A stretch of DNA of 55,545 nt from Glycomyces tenuis DSM 44171 (GTDB lineage Bacteria > Actinomycetota > Actinomycetes > Mycobacteriales > Micromonosporaceae): positions 1-55,545 of the forward strand of contig NZ_ATYW01000008.1 of assembly GCF_000427885.1 (NCBI RefSeq), written 5' to 3'. This document shows, in pieces, positions 7,854 through 16,163 of this stretch (position 1 is its first letter; every line of letters begins with the position of its first letter). The position numbers and the translations under genes were made by a program. The notes beneath the pieces were generated by a model. It saw only the letters and a program-made list of their open reading frames with translations, did no database searches and was not told the origin of the DNA.

Positions 7854-8479
7854 CCGTCGACACCGCGACCGCGGCCGAGCAGATCATCGCCGCCGCCCGC
7901 TCCCTGTTCGACCGGGGCCTGACCCACGGCAGCACCGGCAACCTCTCGGTGCGCACCGCGGCGGGCGTCCTCATCACCCCCACCGGCTCCAGCCTGGGCA
8001 CCGTCACCGCCGAAGCGCTCTCCCTCATCGACGACCGCGGCGCGCACCTGGCGGGCCCGCGCCCGTCGAAGGAGGCCTTCCTGCACGCCGCGGTGCTGCG
8101 CGCCCGCCCCGGCGACGACGCCGTCGTCCACACCCACTCGACCCACGCCGCCGCGGTCTCGTGCCTGGCAGGGCTCGACCCCGACGACGCGCTCGCGCCC
8201 TTGACCGCCTACTACGCCATGCGCGTCGGCCGGCTCCCGCTGCTGCCCTACCACGCGCCCGGCGACACGCGCCTCGAAGCACTGGCCGAGCGGACCGCGC
8301 GCGAGGCGCACGCGATGCTGCTGAGCAACCACGGCCCCGTCGTCGCCGGAGCCACCCTCGCCGCCGCCCTCGACGCCGTCGAGGAACTCGAGGAGACCGC
8401 GAAACTGCACCTCCTGCTGCGCGGCGCGGCCACGCGCCCCCTCACCGCCGAGCAGGCCGCCGCGCTCCGCCCGTCCTGA
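7850..8479 (+). CDS. otnC: 3-oxo-tetronate 4-phosphate decarboxylase (class II aldolase/adducin)
   Basis: A 209-residue class II aldolase-fold protein. Zinc ligands are visible as VVHTHS and the following His, plus LLSNHGPVVAG. PSKEAFLHAA carries the usual catalytic glutamate and GNLS the phosphate loop. In acid-sugar operons this enzyme decarboxylates 3-oxo-tetronate 4-phosphate to dihydroxyacetone phosphate. The ATGA overlap with otnK implies coupled translation. Confidence 0.9.
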   Translation: MTVDTATAAEQIIAAARSLFDRGLTHGSTGNLSVRTAAGVLITPTGSSLGTVTAEALSLIDDRGAHLAGPRPSKEAFLHAAVLRARPGDDAVVHTHSTHAAAVSCLAGLDPDDALAPLTAYYAMRVGRLPLLPYHAPGDTRLEALAERTAREAHAMLLSNHGPVVAGATLAAALDAVEELEETAKLHLLLRGAATRPLTAEQAAALRPS

Positions 8480-8509
8480 GCAGACTCCGTCCGACAGAGA
8501 GGAACCGCC

Positions 8510-9199
8510 ATGGCACGCGCCATCACCCTGTTCTCCACGCTCGCCGTCCGCAAAGCGCTCGACGACGTCGTCCTCGACGCCTTCACCGCCGACACCGGCC
8601 TCGCCGTCGAGCCGGTGTTCGACCCGACGGTGCAGCTCGTGCGCCGCATCGACGCCGGTGAGACCTTCGACGTGATGATCGGGGTCACCGGCTCATTCGA
8701 CCCGCTCGCCGAACGCGGCGTCGTCGACCTCTCGACCCGCAGAGCCGTCGCCCGCACCGGCATCGGCATCGCCGTGCCGCCGGGCGCCGACGCGCCCGAC
8801 ATCGCCACCGAGGCCGCCTTCGTGCGGACCCTCCTCGACGCCCGCAGCGTCGCCTACTCCGTCACCGGCGCCAGCGGCATCTACTTCGCGCGGCTCATCG
8901 AGGACCTGGGCATCGCCGAGCGGATCAACGAGCGGGCGACGATCATCGAGAAGGGATTCATCGCCGAGGCCGTCGTCGACGGCCGCGCCGACATCGCCGT
9001 CCAGCAGATGAGCGAGCTCCTCTTCGTCCCCGAGGCGACGATCGCCGGGCCCTTCCCCGCCGAGGTCCAGCACTACACCGAGTTCTCCGCGGCGCTGAGC
9101 ACCGGCGCGGCCGACGAGGCGCGGGCCTTCGCCGACTACCTCACCGGCCCGAGCGCGGCCGAGGCCTACCGGCGGACCAATTTGGAGGTCGCCGCCTGA
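8510..9199 (+). CDS. ModA-like solute-binding protein without signal peptide
   Basis: A 229-residue periplasmic-binding-protein fold of the molybdate/SBP_bac_11 type. It has an ITLFSTLAVRKAL opening strand, the FDVMIGVTGSFDPLAERG hinge region and a C-terminal ADEARAFADYLTGPSA helix typical of ModA relatives. It starts straight at the first beta strand with no leader or lipobox, and a good site (GAGAGGAACCGCC) precedes the ATG, so it appears cytoplasmic. As last gene of the acid-sugar operon it may bind an organic acid in the cytosol as a sensor, chaperone or isomerase-like protein. True transport would need an export route not visible here. Confidence 0.7.
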   Translation: MARAITLFSTLAVRKALDDVVLDAFTADTGLAVEPVFDPTVQLVRRIDAGETFDVMIGVTGSFDPLAERGVVDLSTRRAVARTGIGIAVPPGADAPDIATEAAFVRTLLDARSVAYSVTGASGIYFARLIEDLGIAERINERATIIEKGFIAEAVVDGRADIAVQQMSELLFVPEATIAGPFPAEVQHYTEFSAALSTGAADEARAFADYLTGPSAAEAYRRTNLEVAA

Positions 9200-9202
9200 G
9201 CC

Positions 9203-9236
9203 GCGGGGGCCGCCCGGCCTGGCGGGCGGCCCCCGC
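9203..9236 (+). terminator. Terminator of the acid-sugar operon
   Basis: A perfect 14-bp stem (GCGGGGGCCGCCCG / CGGGCGGCCCCCGC) with a 6-nt loop, 4 bp behind the solute-binding-protein stop. It separates the operon from the GntR gene. Confidence 0.85.
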
Positions 9237-9325
9237 CCGGTGCTCGGGTATGGGCGCTTCCGGTATCGAATCGGTTCCGATCGTGTATGGCAGAATCGAT
9301 CTGCACAGCAAAAGGGAGCGATGTG

Positions 9326-9988
9326 ATGGTCAACAGGCGGTCGACGCGCGAGCCGGTGGCGGACCGGATGTACAACGTCCTCCTCCAGCAGTTCCTCGAC
9401 GGCCGGCGCACCGCGGGGGAGCCGCTCAACATCGGCGCGCTGGCCCGCGAACTGGAAGTGAGCCAGACGCCCCTGCGCGAGGCCCTCGCGCGGCTCGAGC
9501 ACACCGGGCTCGTGCGCCGCGAGGCGCTCAAGGGCTATCAGGTCGCCGACGCGCTGAGCGACCGCGAGGTCGCGAAGCTCATGGAGGCGCGCATGGTGAT
9601 CGAGCCCGAACTGGCCCTCCAGGCGGGCCTGCGCACCACCCCCGAGTTCCTCGACGAACTGCGCGCCACGGTCGACGACCTCGACGCCACGGTGCCGCAC
9701 GCCGATGACGACACCGACGGCTTCAGGCACTACTGGACCTCGGACGACGCCTTCCACCGGCTGATCGCCGCGCAGAGCGACAACCCCTTCCTCGAGCAGG
9801 CCCTGCACTCGCTCGACGGGCAGATGCAGCGGTTCCGGCTGTTCACCAAGCGGGGGCGCACCGGGGCCGGCAACGCCGCCCGCGAGCACCGCCTCATCCT
9901 CGACGCGCTCCAGGCGCGCGACGCCGAGGGCGCGGCCGCCCTCATGCGCGGCCACCTCGAAGGGGCGAAGGCCCGCGTCCTGGCGTGA
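9326..9988 (+). CDS. GntR family regulator, FCD subfamily
   Basis: A 220-residue regulator. Residues 1 to about 70 are the GntR winged helix (LNIGALARELEVSQTPLREALARLE). The rest is an all-helical FCD ligand domain with metal-binding acidic/His positions (DDAFHRLIAAQSDNPF, EHRLILDALQ). ATG 9326 was preferred to 9287 because AGGGAG sits 7 bp ahead. FCD regulators often sense organic acids or acid sugars. Lying between the catabolic operon and the permease genes, it probably controls both. Confidence 0.88.
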   Translation: MVNRRSTREPVADRMYNVLLQQFLDGRRTAGEPLNIGALARELEVSQTPLREALARLEHTGLVRREALKGYQVADALSDREVAKLMEARMVIEPELALQAGLRTTPEFLDELRATVDDLDATVPHADDDTDGFRHYWTSDDAFHRLIAAQSDNPFLEQALHSLDGQMQRFRLFTKRGRTGAGNAAREHRLILDALQARDAEGAAALMRGHLEGAKARVLA

Positions 9989-10390
9989 GCCTCCCGCCTC
10001 CGCCGTCCCGCCGACGCCGGTTCCCCGGCTCGGCCTGTCGACCGACTGACCGCCCGGCCCTTCCGTCGGCCCCGGCCAGGGCCGCAGTGCGCGTCTGAAG
10101 GGCGCCGCCCAGACGAGGCCGGTCGTCTCACGACACGCCTTCGCGGCCTCCCAGGCGATACGTCCGGGACGCCGCGCGGGCAGCGCCACCGAGTCGGATC
10201 GGCCTCTGCTCATCCCGTGCCGCCACGGGACGCCGCGGGAAGCGCCACCGCCGCGGACGACCCGACCCGGCGCCGTCTCCGCTGCGCCCCTTCGGCATGC
10301 CGCGCATGCTTCACCCGCGGCCGCCGCTCGCTCCCGCCCCCGCCGCCCGCCGCGCGCACGCCGCGCCGCCGATCGCTGGAATCGACCACT

Positions 10391-10426
10391 CAATACTGTT
10401 TGATTATTATCAAAACTATAGTATTG
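10391..10426. promoter_or_regulatory. AT-rich inverted repeat in front of the permease genes
   Basis: CAATACTGTTTGAT (10391-10404) and ATCAAAACTATAGTATTG (10409-10426) form an imperfect inverted repeat. It contains the CTATAGTATT element shared with the promoter at 4064. It is the only AT-rich spot in the 540-bp gap 9989-10530. The rest of that gap shows no gene. Confidence 0.5.
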
Positions 10427-10530
10427 TTTGACGGGCAGTAGTCCATCCGGTTTCAACGAGGAGGCCAGACAGTGCCCCACCCCCCTACCCCTCGCTCTGC
10501 TGTGAGCCCGTCAGCGACGGAGGACGGCTC

Positions 10531-11883
10531 GTGAGCGACTACATCGCGGTCATCGCCCTGGCCGCCTTCATCGGCACGATCGTCGTCTGGAACGTGCTGT
10601 TCAAACGCAACATCGGCGAGGCCATGTTCGCCGGCTTCATCGTCAGCGCCCTCTTCGCCGGCACCGACTTCCCCTCGGCGCTGTGGATCGGGCTGATGGA
10701 CGGCCTGATGAACGAGGTGACCTACGCGGCCCTCGCCTTCGTGGTCGTCGGCGAGCTGCTGGTGCGCGTCGGCATCGTGCAGCGCATCGTCGACGTCCTC
10801 AGCTCGATGATCGGGCGCTTCCGCGGCGGCTCCCTCTACGCCGCCACCTTCGGCTCGGCCCTGTTCGGCGCGGTCGCCCACAACGGCGCCGCCACCGCCG
10901 CCACCATCGGCTCGATCACGATCCCGTGGATCAAGCGCTCCAACGCGAGCGGCGAGACCGCCGCGACCGTCCTCGGCGGCAACGCCGGGATCGGCGCGGT
11001 GTTCCCCTTCAGCGGCGCGTTCTTCCTGCTGCTGGCCGCCCCGACCGTCGTGGGGGACCTCTCCTCGAACGACGTCATCCTGACCGCGTTCGTGGCCGCG
11101 TTCTGGTTCCTCGCCACCCGCGTCATCGCCGCGTTCGTCATGATCCGCGCCCGTTCGGTCGGCGCCATGGACGCCGCGGACATCCAGCCGCTCCGGCGCA
11201 CCGTCAAAGCGGGCTGGTCGTCCTTCACCGTGCTCGTCGCGATCGCGATCCCGATCCTCGCCACCAACGGCGCCTCCGGCGAGGCGGTCACGGAGCGGAT
11301 CGGCACCGAGGCCGCCGACACGATCCCCGTGCTGTTCTGGCTCCCCGCCGCGATGCTCATCCCCGGCCTCATCGTCGGACGGCGGCTCCTGCCGAAGTCC
11401 GGCAGGGCGTGGTGGGAGTTCCTCGGCGGTGTCAGCCCCAAGCTCGGCCTGGTCGCGGCCACCATGATCGCGGCGTTCTCCGCCTCCGAGGTCATCTCGA
11501 ACCTCGGCTTGGGCGAGCAACTGGCGCCCCTGCTGGAGCAGCTCGGCGACGTCCCGGCCGTCCTGGCGGTGACCATCGTCGGGGCCCTGATCATCGTCGT
11601 CGCGGGCCCGCTGAGCACCACCGGCACCATCGCCGCCGTCGGCGGGGTCGGCTACGCCGCGCTGACCGCCGTGGGAGTCGCGCCCGCGGCGGCCTACGCG
11701 GCCGTCCTGATCTGGGGCGCGTCGGAGAGCGCATCGCCGCCGGGCGCCGCGCCGCTGTACGTCGCCGCCGGCATCGCCGAGGTCAATCCGGCCAAGACGT
11801 TCAAGCCGGTGATCATGTACTACCTCATCCCGACGTTCCTGCTCGGCGTGCTCATGGCCGTCGGCATCGCATGGGTCCCGTGA
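10531..11883 (+). CDS. TRAP-type large permease (DctM-like)
   Basis: A 450-residue polytopic membrane protein with about 12 hydrophobic segments. The C-terminal ASPPGAAPLYVAAGIAEV followed by a last span resembles the PPVGLNLFVASGI end of DctM/TRAP large subunits. GSALFGAVAHNGAATAATIGS and NAGIGAVFPFSGAF resemble the paired re-entrant loops of this superfamily. GTG 10531 follows GGAGG. Likely substrate: the four-carbon acid sugar used by the operon at 4141-9199, given the shared promoter element. A GntP/CitM-like permease is the alternative. Confidence 0.7.
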   Translation: MSDYIAVIALAAFIGTIVVWNVLFKRNIGEAMFAGFIVSALFAGTDFPSALWIGLMDGLMNEVTYAALAFVVVGELLVRVGIVQRIVDVLSSMIGRFRGGSLYAATFGSALFGAVAHNGAATAATIGSITIPWIKRSNASGETAATVLGGNAGIGAVFPFSGAFFLLLAAPTVVGDLSSNDVILTAFVAAFWFLATRVIAAFVMIRARSVGAMDAADIQPLRRTVKAGWSSFTVLVAIAIPILATNGASGEAVTERIGTEAADTIPVLFWLPAAMLIPGLIVGRRLLPKSGRAWWEFLGGVSPKLGLVAATMIAAFSASEVISNLGLGEQLAPLLEQLGDVPAVLAVTIVGALIIVVAGPLSTTGTIAAVGGVGYAALTAVGVAPAAAYAAVLIWGASESASPPGAAPLYVAAGIAEVNPAKTFKPVIMYYLIPTFLLGVLMAVGIAWVP

Positions 11884-11908
11884 ACAGGCCAGTTAGGAGA
11901 ACGGAACA

Positions 11909-12163
11909 ATGAGCGCACTGCTTTCCACCCTGTCGCGGGTCTGCATCGTCATCCTCATCGTCGGCGGCGTCGTCGTCACCTTCATCCAGGTGCTGGGCGT
12001 CATCGTCGGCGACGCCGACATGGTGGTCTTCGCGGGCACGAGCCTGTTCGAGCCGGTCTGCGTCATCGCGGGCCTGGCGGGCGTCTTCGCCTTCCTGCGG
12101 ATGTACACCGAGGAGGGGAAGGCCGACGTCGCGAGCGAGGACATCGACACCGACGAAGCCTGA
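11909..12163 (+). CDS. Small membrane protein next to the TRAP-like permease
   Basis: 84 residues with two membrane spans (about residues 10-33 and 43-65) and an acidic cytoplasmic tail (EDIDTDEA). AGGAG precedes the ATG and the gene lies 25 bp behind the large permease. It sits where a TRAP small subunit (DctQ, normally four spans) would be expected and may be a reduced version or an accessory subunit. No similarity to DctQ could be verified by eye. Confidence 0.65.
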   Translation: MSALLSTLSRVCIVILIVGGVVVTFIQVLGVIVGDADMVVFAGTSLFEPVCVIAGLAGVFAFLRMYTEEGKADVASEDIDTDEA

Positions 12164-12194
12164 GCGGCCCGAGCAGGCGCGGAGAACGGGCCGC
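12164..12194 (+). terminator. Possible terminator after the permease genes
   Basis: An 8-bp stem (GCGGCCCG / CGGGCCGC) with a 15-nt loop, immediately behind the small permease gene. Weak, but well placed. Confidence 0.35.
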
Positions 12195-12239
12195 CGTCCG
12201 CCCGCCGGCAAGCGAGGAGTGAAGCGGTTCACCGGTGCC

Positions 12240-12445
12240 CCGGACGCGGCCGCTTCGCCGCGGCCATCGCCCGCGCCGCCACCGGCGTCAAGTTCGCGGC
12301 GTCGAGGACGGCCCGGCGCTGCGGGAGGCGCCGCCCGACCTCGCTGCCGGAGACGAACAGGATCTTGTCGCCCTCGCCGAAGGCCTCCTTCAGGGTCTCG
12401 GGCCGGCCGTAATCGGCGATGCGGAGCTCGACGCCGCGCTCGGTG
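12240..12445 (-). pseudogene. Fragment of a QorB/NmrA-like NAD(P)H-binding reductase
   Basis: The leftward frame reads VELRIADYGRPETLKEAF, GDKILFVSGSEVG and RRAVLDAAN. This is the region after the first strand in NmrA-like/QorB quinone oxidoreductases (RxADYxxPETLxxAFxGVDKLLLVSS). No start codon, Rossmann glycine motif or C-terminal half is present, and the frame breaks on both sides, so only about 65 codons of a deleted gene remain. Recognised from family memory, not by search. Confidence 0.6.
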
Positions 12446-12497
12446 CCGCGGCGCCATCCGGGTGGCGGTCACCCCGGGGAGCCGACCGGCCGAGCGA

Positions 12498-14030
12498 TCA
12501 GATCGGGTCGAATTCGGTGATGGTGAGGCCGTGGAAGGTCGCGCCGCCGCCGTCGGTGAACAGCGCGAGGCGGTCGTCGGCCGGTTCGGGGAACACCAGG
12601 CTCGAGTGGGTGTGGCGGCCGTCGTCGATGAAGACCTCGGCGGAGGTGTTGTCGATCAGGATCCGCAGGTCCACTTCCCTCCGACCCGGGCTGAACGGCG
12701 TCCGGCTCTCCATCCACCGCCCCGACGGGTCGGGGTTGCCGGTGTATCCCCGGTTGAGGTAGGCGAAGTCGCCCAGGCGGTAGACGCCGGCGTCGATGTG
12801 CCTGGAGCCGTCTCCCGACAGCCGCAGCTGCATGCCGACGTTGTTCAACCGGTCCCAGGTGACGCGGGTCTGGACCTGGTAGGCGCGGCCGCGGTAGTCG
12901 AGGACCAGCTTGCCGTCGACTCGGACGTCGCCGAGGCCGACCGTCCTCGACGCCCGGTCGGCGAGGGTCCGGACCGGTCGCGACACGAGCGCGGATTCGG
13001 TCGTGCCGTACCAGTGCAGCGCGATCTCGCGCACGATCGAATCGGTCCCGTTGAACCCGTCCGACTCCCACGTGGGCGTGTTGTTCGGGTAGTCCCAGAA
13101 GTTCATCCACCCGATGGCGTAGCGGGTCTTCGGGTCGATCCGGCCGTCGACGCGCCGCTCCCAGGTGACGGCGCCGTACCAGTCCCAGCCGTGGTCGAGC
13201 CATTTCGGCTCGTGGTGCTCGGGGACGAAGTTCGATCCGTCGAAGTCCCCGGTCCAGTACGCGTAGTTCGCGATGCCGCCCGAGCCCTTGGTGTTGGCGC
13301 TGACGCCCAGCACCCACCGGCCGGGGCCGGTGTCGGAGTCGATCCAGAACAGGTCGGGGCACTCGAAGGTGCCCAGGCCGCCCCTGATGAAGCCGTCGAC
13401 GTAGGTCCAGCTCTTGAGGTCGCTGGAGTGGTAGAAGCCGACCTTGTCGAATTCGGCGAGGGCCATGACCCACCGGTCGTACCGATCGTCCCAGATCACC
13501 TTGGGGTCGCGGAAGTCCACGACGCCGGGATTGGGCAGCACCGGCTGGTCGAGTCGGTCGAAGGTGCGACCGCCGTCGGCCGAGTGGAACAGGAACTGCG
13601 CCTGCCGGTGCGGTGCGGGCGCGAAGCGGTCCTCCTGGGTGGCGAGGGCGATGACCGCGCCCGCGCCGAAACCGGCGGTGTCGTGCTCGTCGACGACCAG
13701 GCAGCCGGACCAGATGGAGCCGTTGGGATTGGTCTCCTTGGGGATGGCGACGCCGAGGTCGTGGAATTCCACATTGTCGTCGGATTCGACCAGGCGCCAC
13801 GAGGTGCCCGTTCCCGGTGTCGGGTAGTCCTTGTTGTAGAGGTAGTAGTAGCGAGTCTTCCCGTCGACGTATATCGGGCGCTGCGGGTCGTTCTTCCATC
13901 CTTCGGGGACGGAGAAGTGGTACAGCGGGCGACGCGACTGGGACTGCGCCGCCGCAGGAAGCCCCACTAGAACCGCGGCGCCGCCGAGGCCGGCGGCCTG
14001 GAGCAGTGTTCTTCTCGAGGTTCGCAGCAT
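12498..14030 (-). CDS. Secreted GH32 fructan hydrolase (levanase/inulinase type)
   Basis: A 510-residue protein. The leader has twin arginines (MLRTSRRTLLQAAGLGGAAV), so Tat export is likely. The five-bladed propeller carries the three GH32 acids in order: WKNDPQ (nucleophile Asp, about residue 48), FRDPKV (transition-state Asp) and FECPD (acid/base Glu). A C-terminal beta-sandwich follows (IDNTSAEVFIDDG, LALFTDGGGATF). GGAGC precedes the ATG. It is divergently placed from, and separated by a hairpin from, a sugar-uptake operon with a cytoplasmic GH32-like enzyme and a PfkB kinase. It would supply that operon with fructose or fructo-oligosaccharides. Confidence 0.9.
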   Translation of the reverse strand: MLRTSRRTLLQAAGLGGAAVLVGLPAAAQSQSRRPLYHFSVPEGWKNDPQRPIYVDGKTRYYYLYNKDYPTPGTGTSWRLVESDDNVEFHDLGVAIPKETNPNGSIWSGCLVVDEHDTAGFGAGAVIALATQEDRFAPAPHRQAQFLFHSADGGRTFDRLDQPVLPNPGVVDFRDPKVIWDDRYDRWVMALAEFDKVGFYHSSDLKSWTYVDGFIRGGLGTFECPDLFWIDSDTGPGRWVLGVSANTKGSGGIANYAYWTGDFDGSNFVPEHHEPKWLDHGWDWYGAVTWERRVDGRIDPKTRYAIGWMNFWDYPNNTPTWESDGFNGTDSIVREIALHWYGTTESALVSRPVRTLADRASRTVGLGDVRVDGKLVLDYRGRAYQVQTRVTWDRLNNVGMQLRLSGDGSRHIDAGVYRLGDFAYLNRGYTGNPDPSGRWMESRTPFSPGRREVDLRILIDNTSAEVFIDDGRHTHSSLVFPEPADDRLALFTDGGGATFHGLTITEFDPI

Positions 14031-14085
14031 CGTTGCTCCAAATCCGTTGTATGTGTTCTCGAATTGGCACTACCCAAGCTAATGA

Positions 14086-14132
14086 GTTAAATGAAGTTAA
14101 ATCTATAAATATCATTGGTTAAGTTCGGTTAA
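14086..14132. promoter_or_regulatory. Four phased GTTAA repeats upstream of the GH32 gene
   Basis: GTTAA occurs at 14086, 14096, 14118 and 14128. Within each pair the spacing is exactly 10 bp (one helical turn) and the pairs are 32 bp apart. GGTTAAT at 14127-14133 equals one half of the GGTTAATCGATTAACC operators at 20.4 kb. Possible binding region for the same LacI regulator. Confidence 0.45.
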
Positions 14133-14138
14133 TTTCCG

Positions 14139-14170
14139 AAGGGCTGCACCGCAATTGCGGCGCAGCCCTT
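14139..14170 (-). terminator. Terminator at the end of the fructan uptake operon
   Basis: A nested hairpin: AAGGGCTGC pairs with GCAGCCCTT, and inside it CCGCAATTGCGG is a perfect palindrome. It lies about 95 bp past the PfkB gene stop and before the GH32 promoter repeats. Confidence 0.75.
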
Positions 14171-14264
14171 GAAGCGCCTCAGGGGCCGGATCGGCGGGGG
14201 CATCGGCTCCGGGCGGTGCGCGGTATCGGAGGCGAATGCCGCCGCTTCCCGGCCCGAGTGCCGA

Positions 14265-15182
14265 TCATGCGAGCTCCGAACGCCACGGCGGGTTCGCGCC
14301 GGCCCGCGAGCAGGTGATCGCCGCGACCCTCGAGGCGAACTCGACCGCCGAGCGGGCCTCCTCGGGGCGCAGGCGCGCCAGGCCTTCGGGTTCGAGGCGG
14401 CCGATGCGGCCCAACCGGTCGAGCAGGGCGCCGCTGAAGGCGTCCCCGGCGCCGACGGTGTCGACCACCTCGGTCCGGTGCGCGGGCACCGTGAACCGCT
14501 CGTCGCCGCAGAACACCGACGAGCCTTCGCCGCCGCGCGTGACGACCACCAGCTTGCGGCCCTCGGCGGTCCACTCTCGGGCCAGTTCCGCCGGGTCGGC
14601 GCCGGGCCAGACCCACTCCAGGTCCTCGTCCGAGATCTTGACGACGGCGGCGAACGACAGCCACCGCTCCAGCAGGCTCCGGTACGACTCCCGCTCGCCC
14701 AGGAGCGCCGGGCGCACGTTCGGGTCCAGGCTGATCGTGGTCGACCCGCTGAGCCGCTCGAGCCACTCGGCGACCACCGGGCCGCCGGGGTCGAGCGCCA
14801 GGGCGAGCGAACCGGCGTGGACGGCGTCGAACCCAGGCGAGTGAGGAAGCTCGGCGGGCGACCACTGCCAGTCGGCGGTCCGGTGGATGTGGAAGGAATA
14901 GCTCGCCGCGCCTCCGGCCGCGACCGAGACGAGGGCCAGACTCGTCGGCTCCGCCGCCTCGACGGCCCACCGCAGGTCGACCCCGGCATCGGTCAAGTGG
15001 TCCCGCAGGAGCCGACCGAAGGCGTCGGTCGGCAAGCGGCCCAGGAAGGCCGCCTTCGAACCCAGTCGCCCCAGGGCGACGGCCACGTTCATCGGGCTCC
15101 CGCCCGGATGCGCGACCGGGCGGCCCGGCTCGGTCTCGGCGACCTCCAGGTCGATCAGCGCCTCACCGATCACGCCGATCAT
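14265..15182 (-). CDS. PfkB-family fructokinase
   Basis: A 305-residue ribokinase/PfkB kinase. It starts with MIGVIGEALIDL and has the N-terminal GGSPMNVAVALGRLG sugar/lid motif and the C-terminal DTVGAGDAFSGALL motif with the catalytic aspartate and anion hole. The ATG overlaps the stop of the GH32-like gene upstream (ATGA). Its partners (sugar ABC transporter, GH32-like enzyme) point to fructose phosphorylation to fructose 6-phosphate. Confidence 0.88.
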   Translation of the reverse strand: MIGVIGEALIDLEVAETEPGRPVAHPGGSPMNVAVALGRLGSKAAFLGRLPTDAFGRLLRDHLTDAGVDLRWAVEAAEPTSLALVSVAAGGAASYSFHIHRTADWQWSPAELPHSPGFDAVHAGSLALALDPGGPVVAEWLERLSGSTTISLDPNVRPALLGERESYRSLLERWLSFAAVVKISDEDLEWVWPGADPAELAREWTAEGRKLVVVTRGGEGSSVFCGDERFTVPAHRTEVVDTVGAGDAFSGALLDRLGRIGRLEPEGLARLRPEEARSAVEFASRVAAITCSRAGANPPWRSELA

Positions 15183-16126
15183 CGGCGCACCAGCCTCGCT
15201 CCGTCCCACCGCACCGGGATCGGGTCGGTGATCTCGCCGATGAACGCGCCGTCCTCGATGTTGCGGAAGCCGATCAGGTGCGGGACGCCGTCCACGTCGT
15301 GGAGGCGGGCCGCGTACAGGCTCTCGTGTTCGAACGGGCGGGCCTTGGCGATGTCGAAGCCGCCGAGCGGATCGTCGACCGGCACCACGTAGTTGTCGCC
15401 GGTCTCGCCCAGGGAGCGGCGGGCGTCGGAGGCCTCGCCCTTGCCGCAGCAGAACAGCAGCAGCCACTGGCCGTCGACGCGGTGCAGCTGCGTCACCTCG
15501 ATCTGCCCGAAGCCGAGCGCGTCGGGACGGCTCAGCGGCGGCAGCACCTCCCAGACCTCGAGGTCGGCCGAGCGGGCGTGGCCGACCACGCCGCGCTCGC
15601 GGGCGGGCTCGGGGCCGTCCGCCCTGGCGGTGAACAGCATCCGCCAGCCGTCCCCGCCGGGATCGCGGAACACCCACGGGTCGCGGCAGGCCTCGTCGAA
15701 CCAGTCCGAGTCGGGGTGGTACCGCTCGTAGTGGCGGGGGTCGGCCTCGACCAGCGGCCCGGGGAGCCGCCGCCAGGTGAGCAGGTCCTCGGAGACGGCG
15801 GCGCCGATCCGCTGCACCTTGCCGCCCTCGGCCCGGGAGACGCCGGTGTAGAACAGGCGCCACGCGCCGTCGTCGCCGCGCACCACCGAGCCTGTCCAGG
15901 TCGCCTGGTCGTCCCAGGCGGGCGCGTCGTCGAAGACCAGCGCGTCGGGCAGCAGGACCCAATCGGTCAGGTCGTCGGAGACCGCGTGGCCGATGGAGGC
16001 CCGCTGGTGGCGCCGCCCCTCCTCCTGGAGGGCGCGGGAGGCGCGCAGGAAGAACATGTGGTGGCGGCCCTCCTCGTCGGTGGCGTACCAGGAGTCCCAG
16101 ACCCAGTGGTCGGCGAGCTTGAGCAT
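15179..16126 (-). CDS. Cytoplasmic GH32/clan-J-like glycoside hydrolase
   Basis: A 315-residue five-bladed-propeller enzyme without signal peptide. Visible are VWDSWY at the N-terminus (nucleophile region), WTGSVV, ACRDPWVFRDP (the RDP motif) and GFGQIEVTQLH, which carries a likely acid/base Glu. It lacks the C-terminal sandwich of typical GH32 enzymes. Lying between an oligosaccharide ABC transporter and a fructokinase, it probably splits imported sucrose, levanbiose or short fructans. AAGGGAA precedes the ATG, 37 bp after the MalG-type permease stop. The family call is moderate; GH43/GH68-like is the alternative. Confidence 0.75.
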   Translation of the reverse strand: MLKLADHWVWDSWYATDEEGRHHMFFLRASRALQEEGRRHQRASIGHAVSDDLTDWVLLPDALVFDDAPAWDDQATWTGSVVRGDDGAWRLFYTGVSRAEGGKVQRIGAAVSEDLLTWRRLPGPLVEADPRHYERYHPDSDWFDEACRDPWVFRDPGGDGWRMLFTARADGPEPARERGVVGHARSADLEVWEVLPPLSRPDALGFGQIEVTQLHRVDGQWLLLFCCGKGEASDARRSLGETGDNYVVPVDDPLGGFDIAKARPFEHESLYAARLHDVDGVPHLIGFRNIEDGAFIGEITDPIPVRWDGARLVRR

Positions 16127-16163
16127 TCGTTTCCCTTGCTACTCGGGGTGTTCGGGCGAGGGG

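Noticed and set aside
10531..12163. Complete TRAP transporter including a DctP binding protein
   Set aside because: The only nearby binding protein (8510-9199) is ModA-like and lacks an export signal, so a full TRAP system cannot be claimed.
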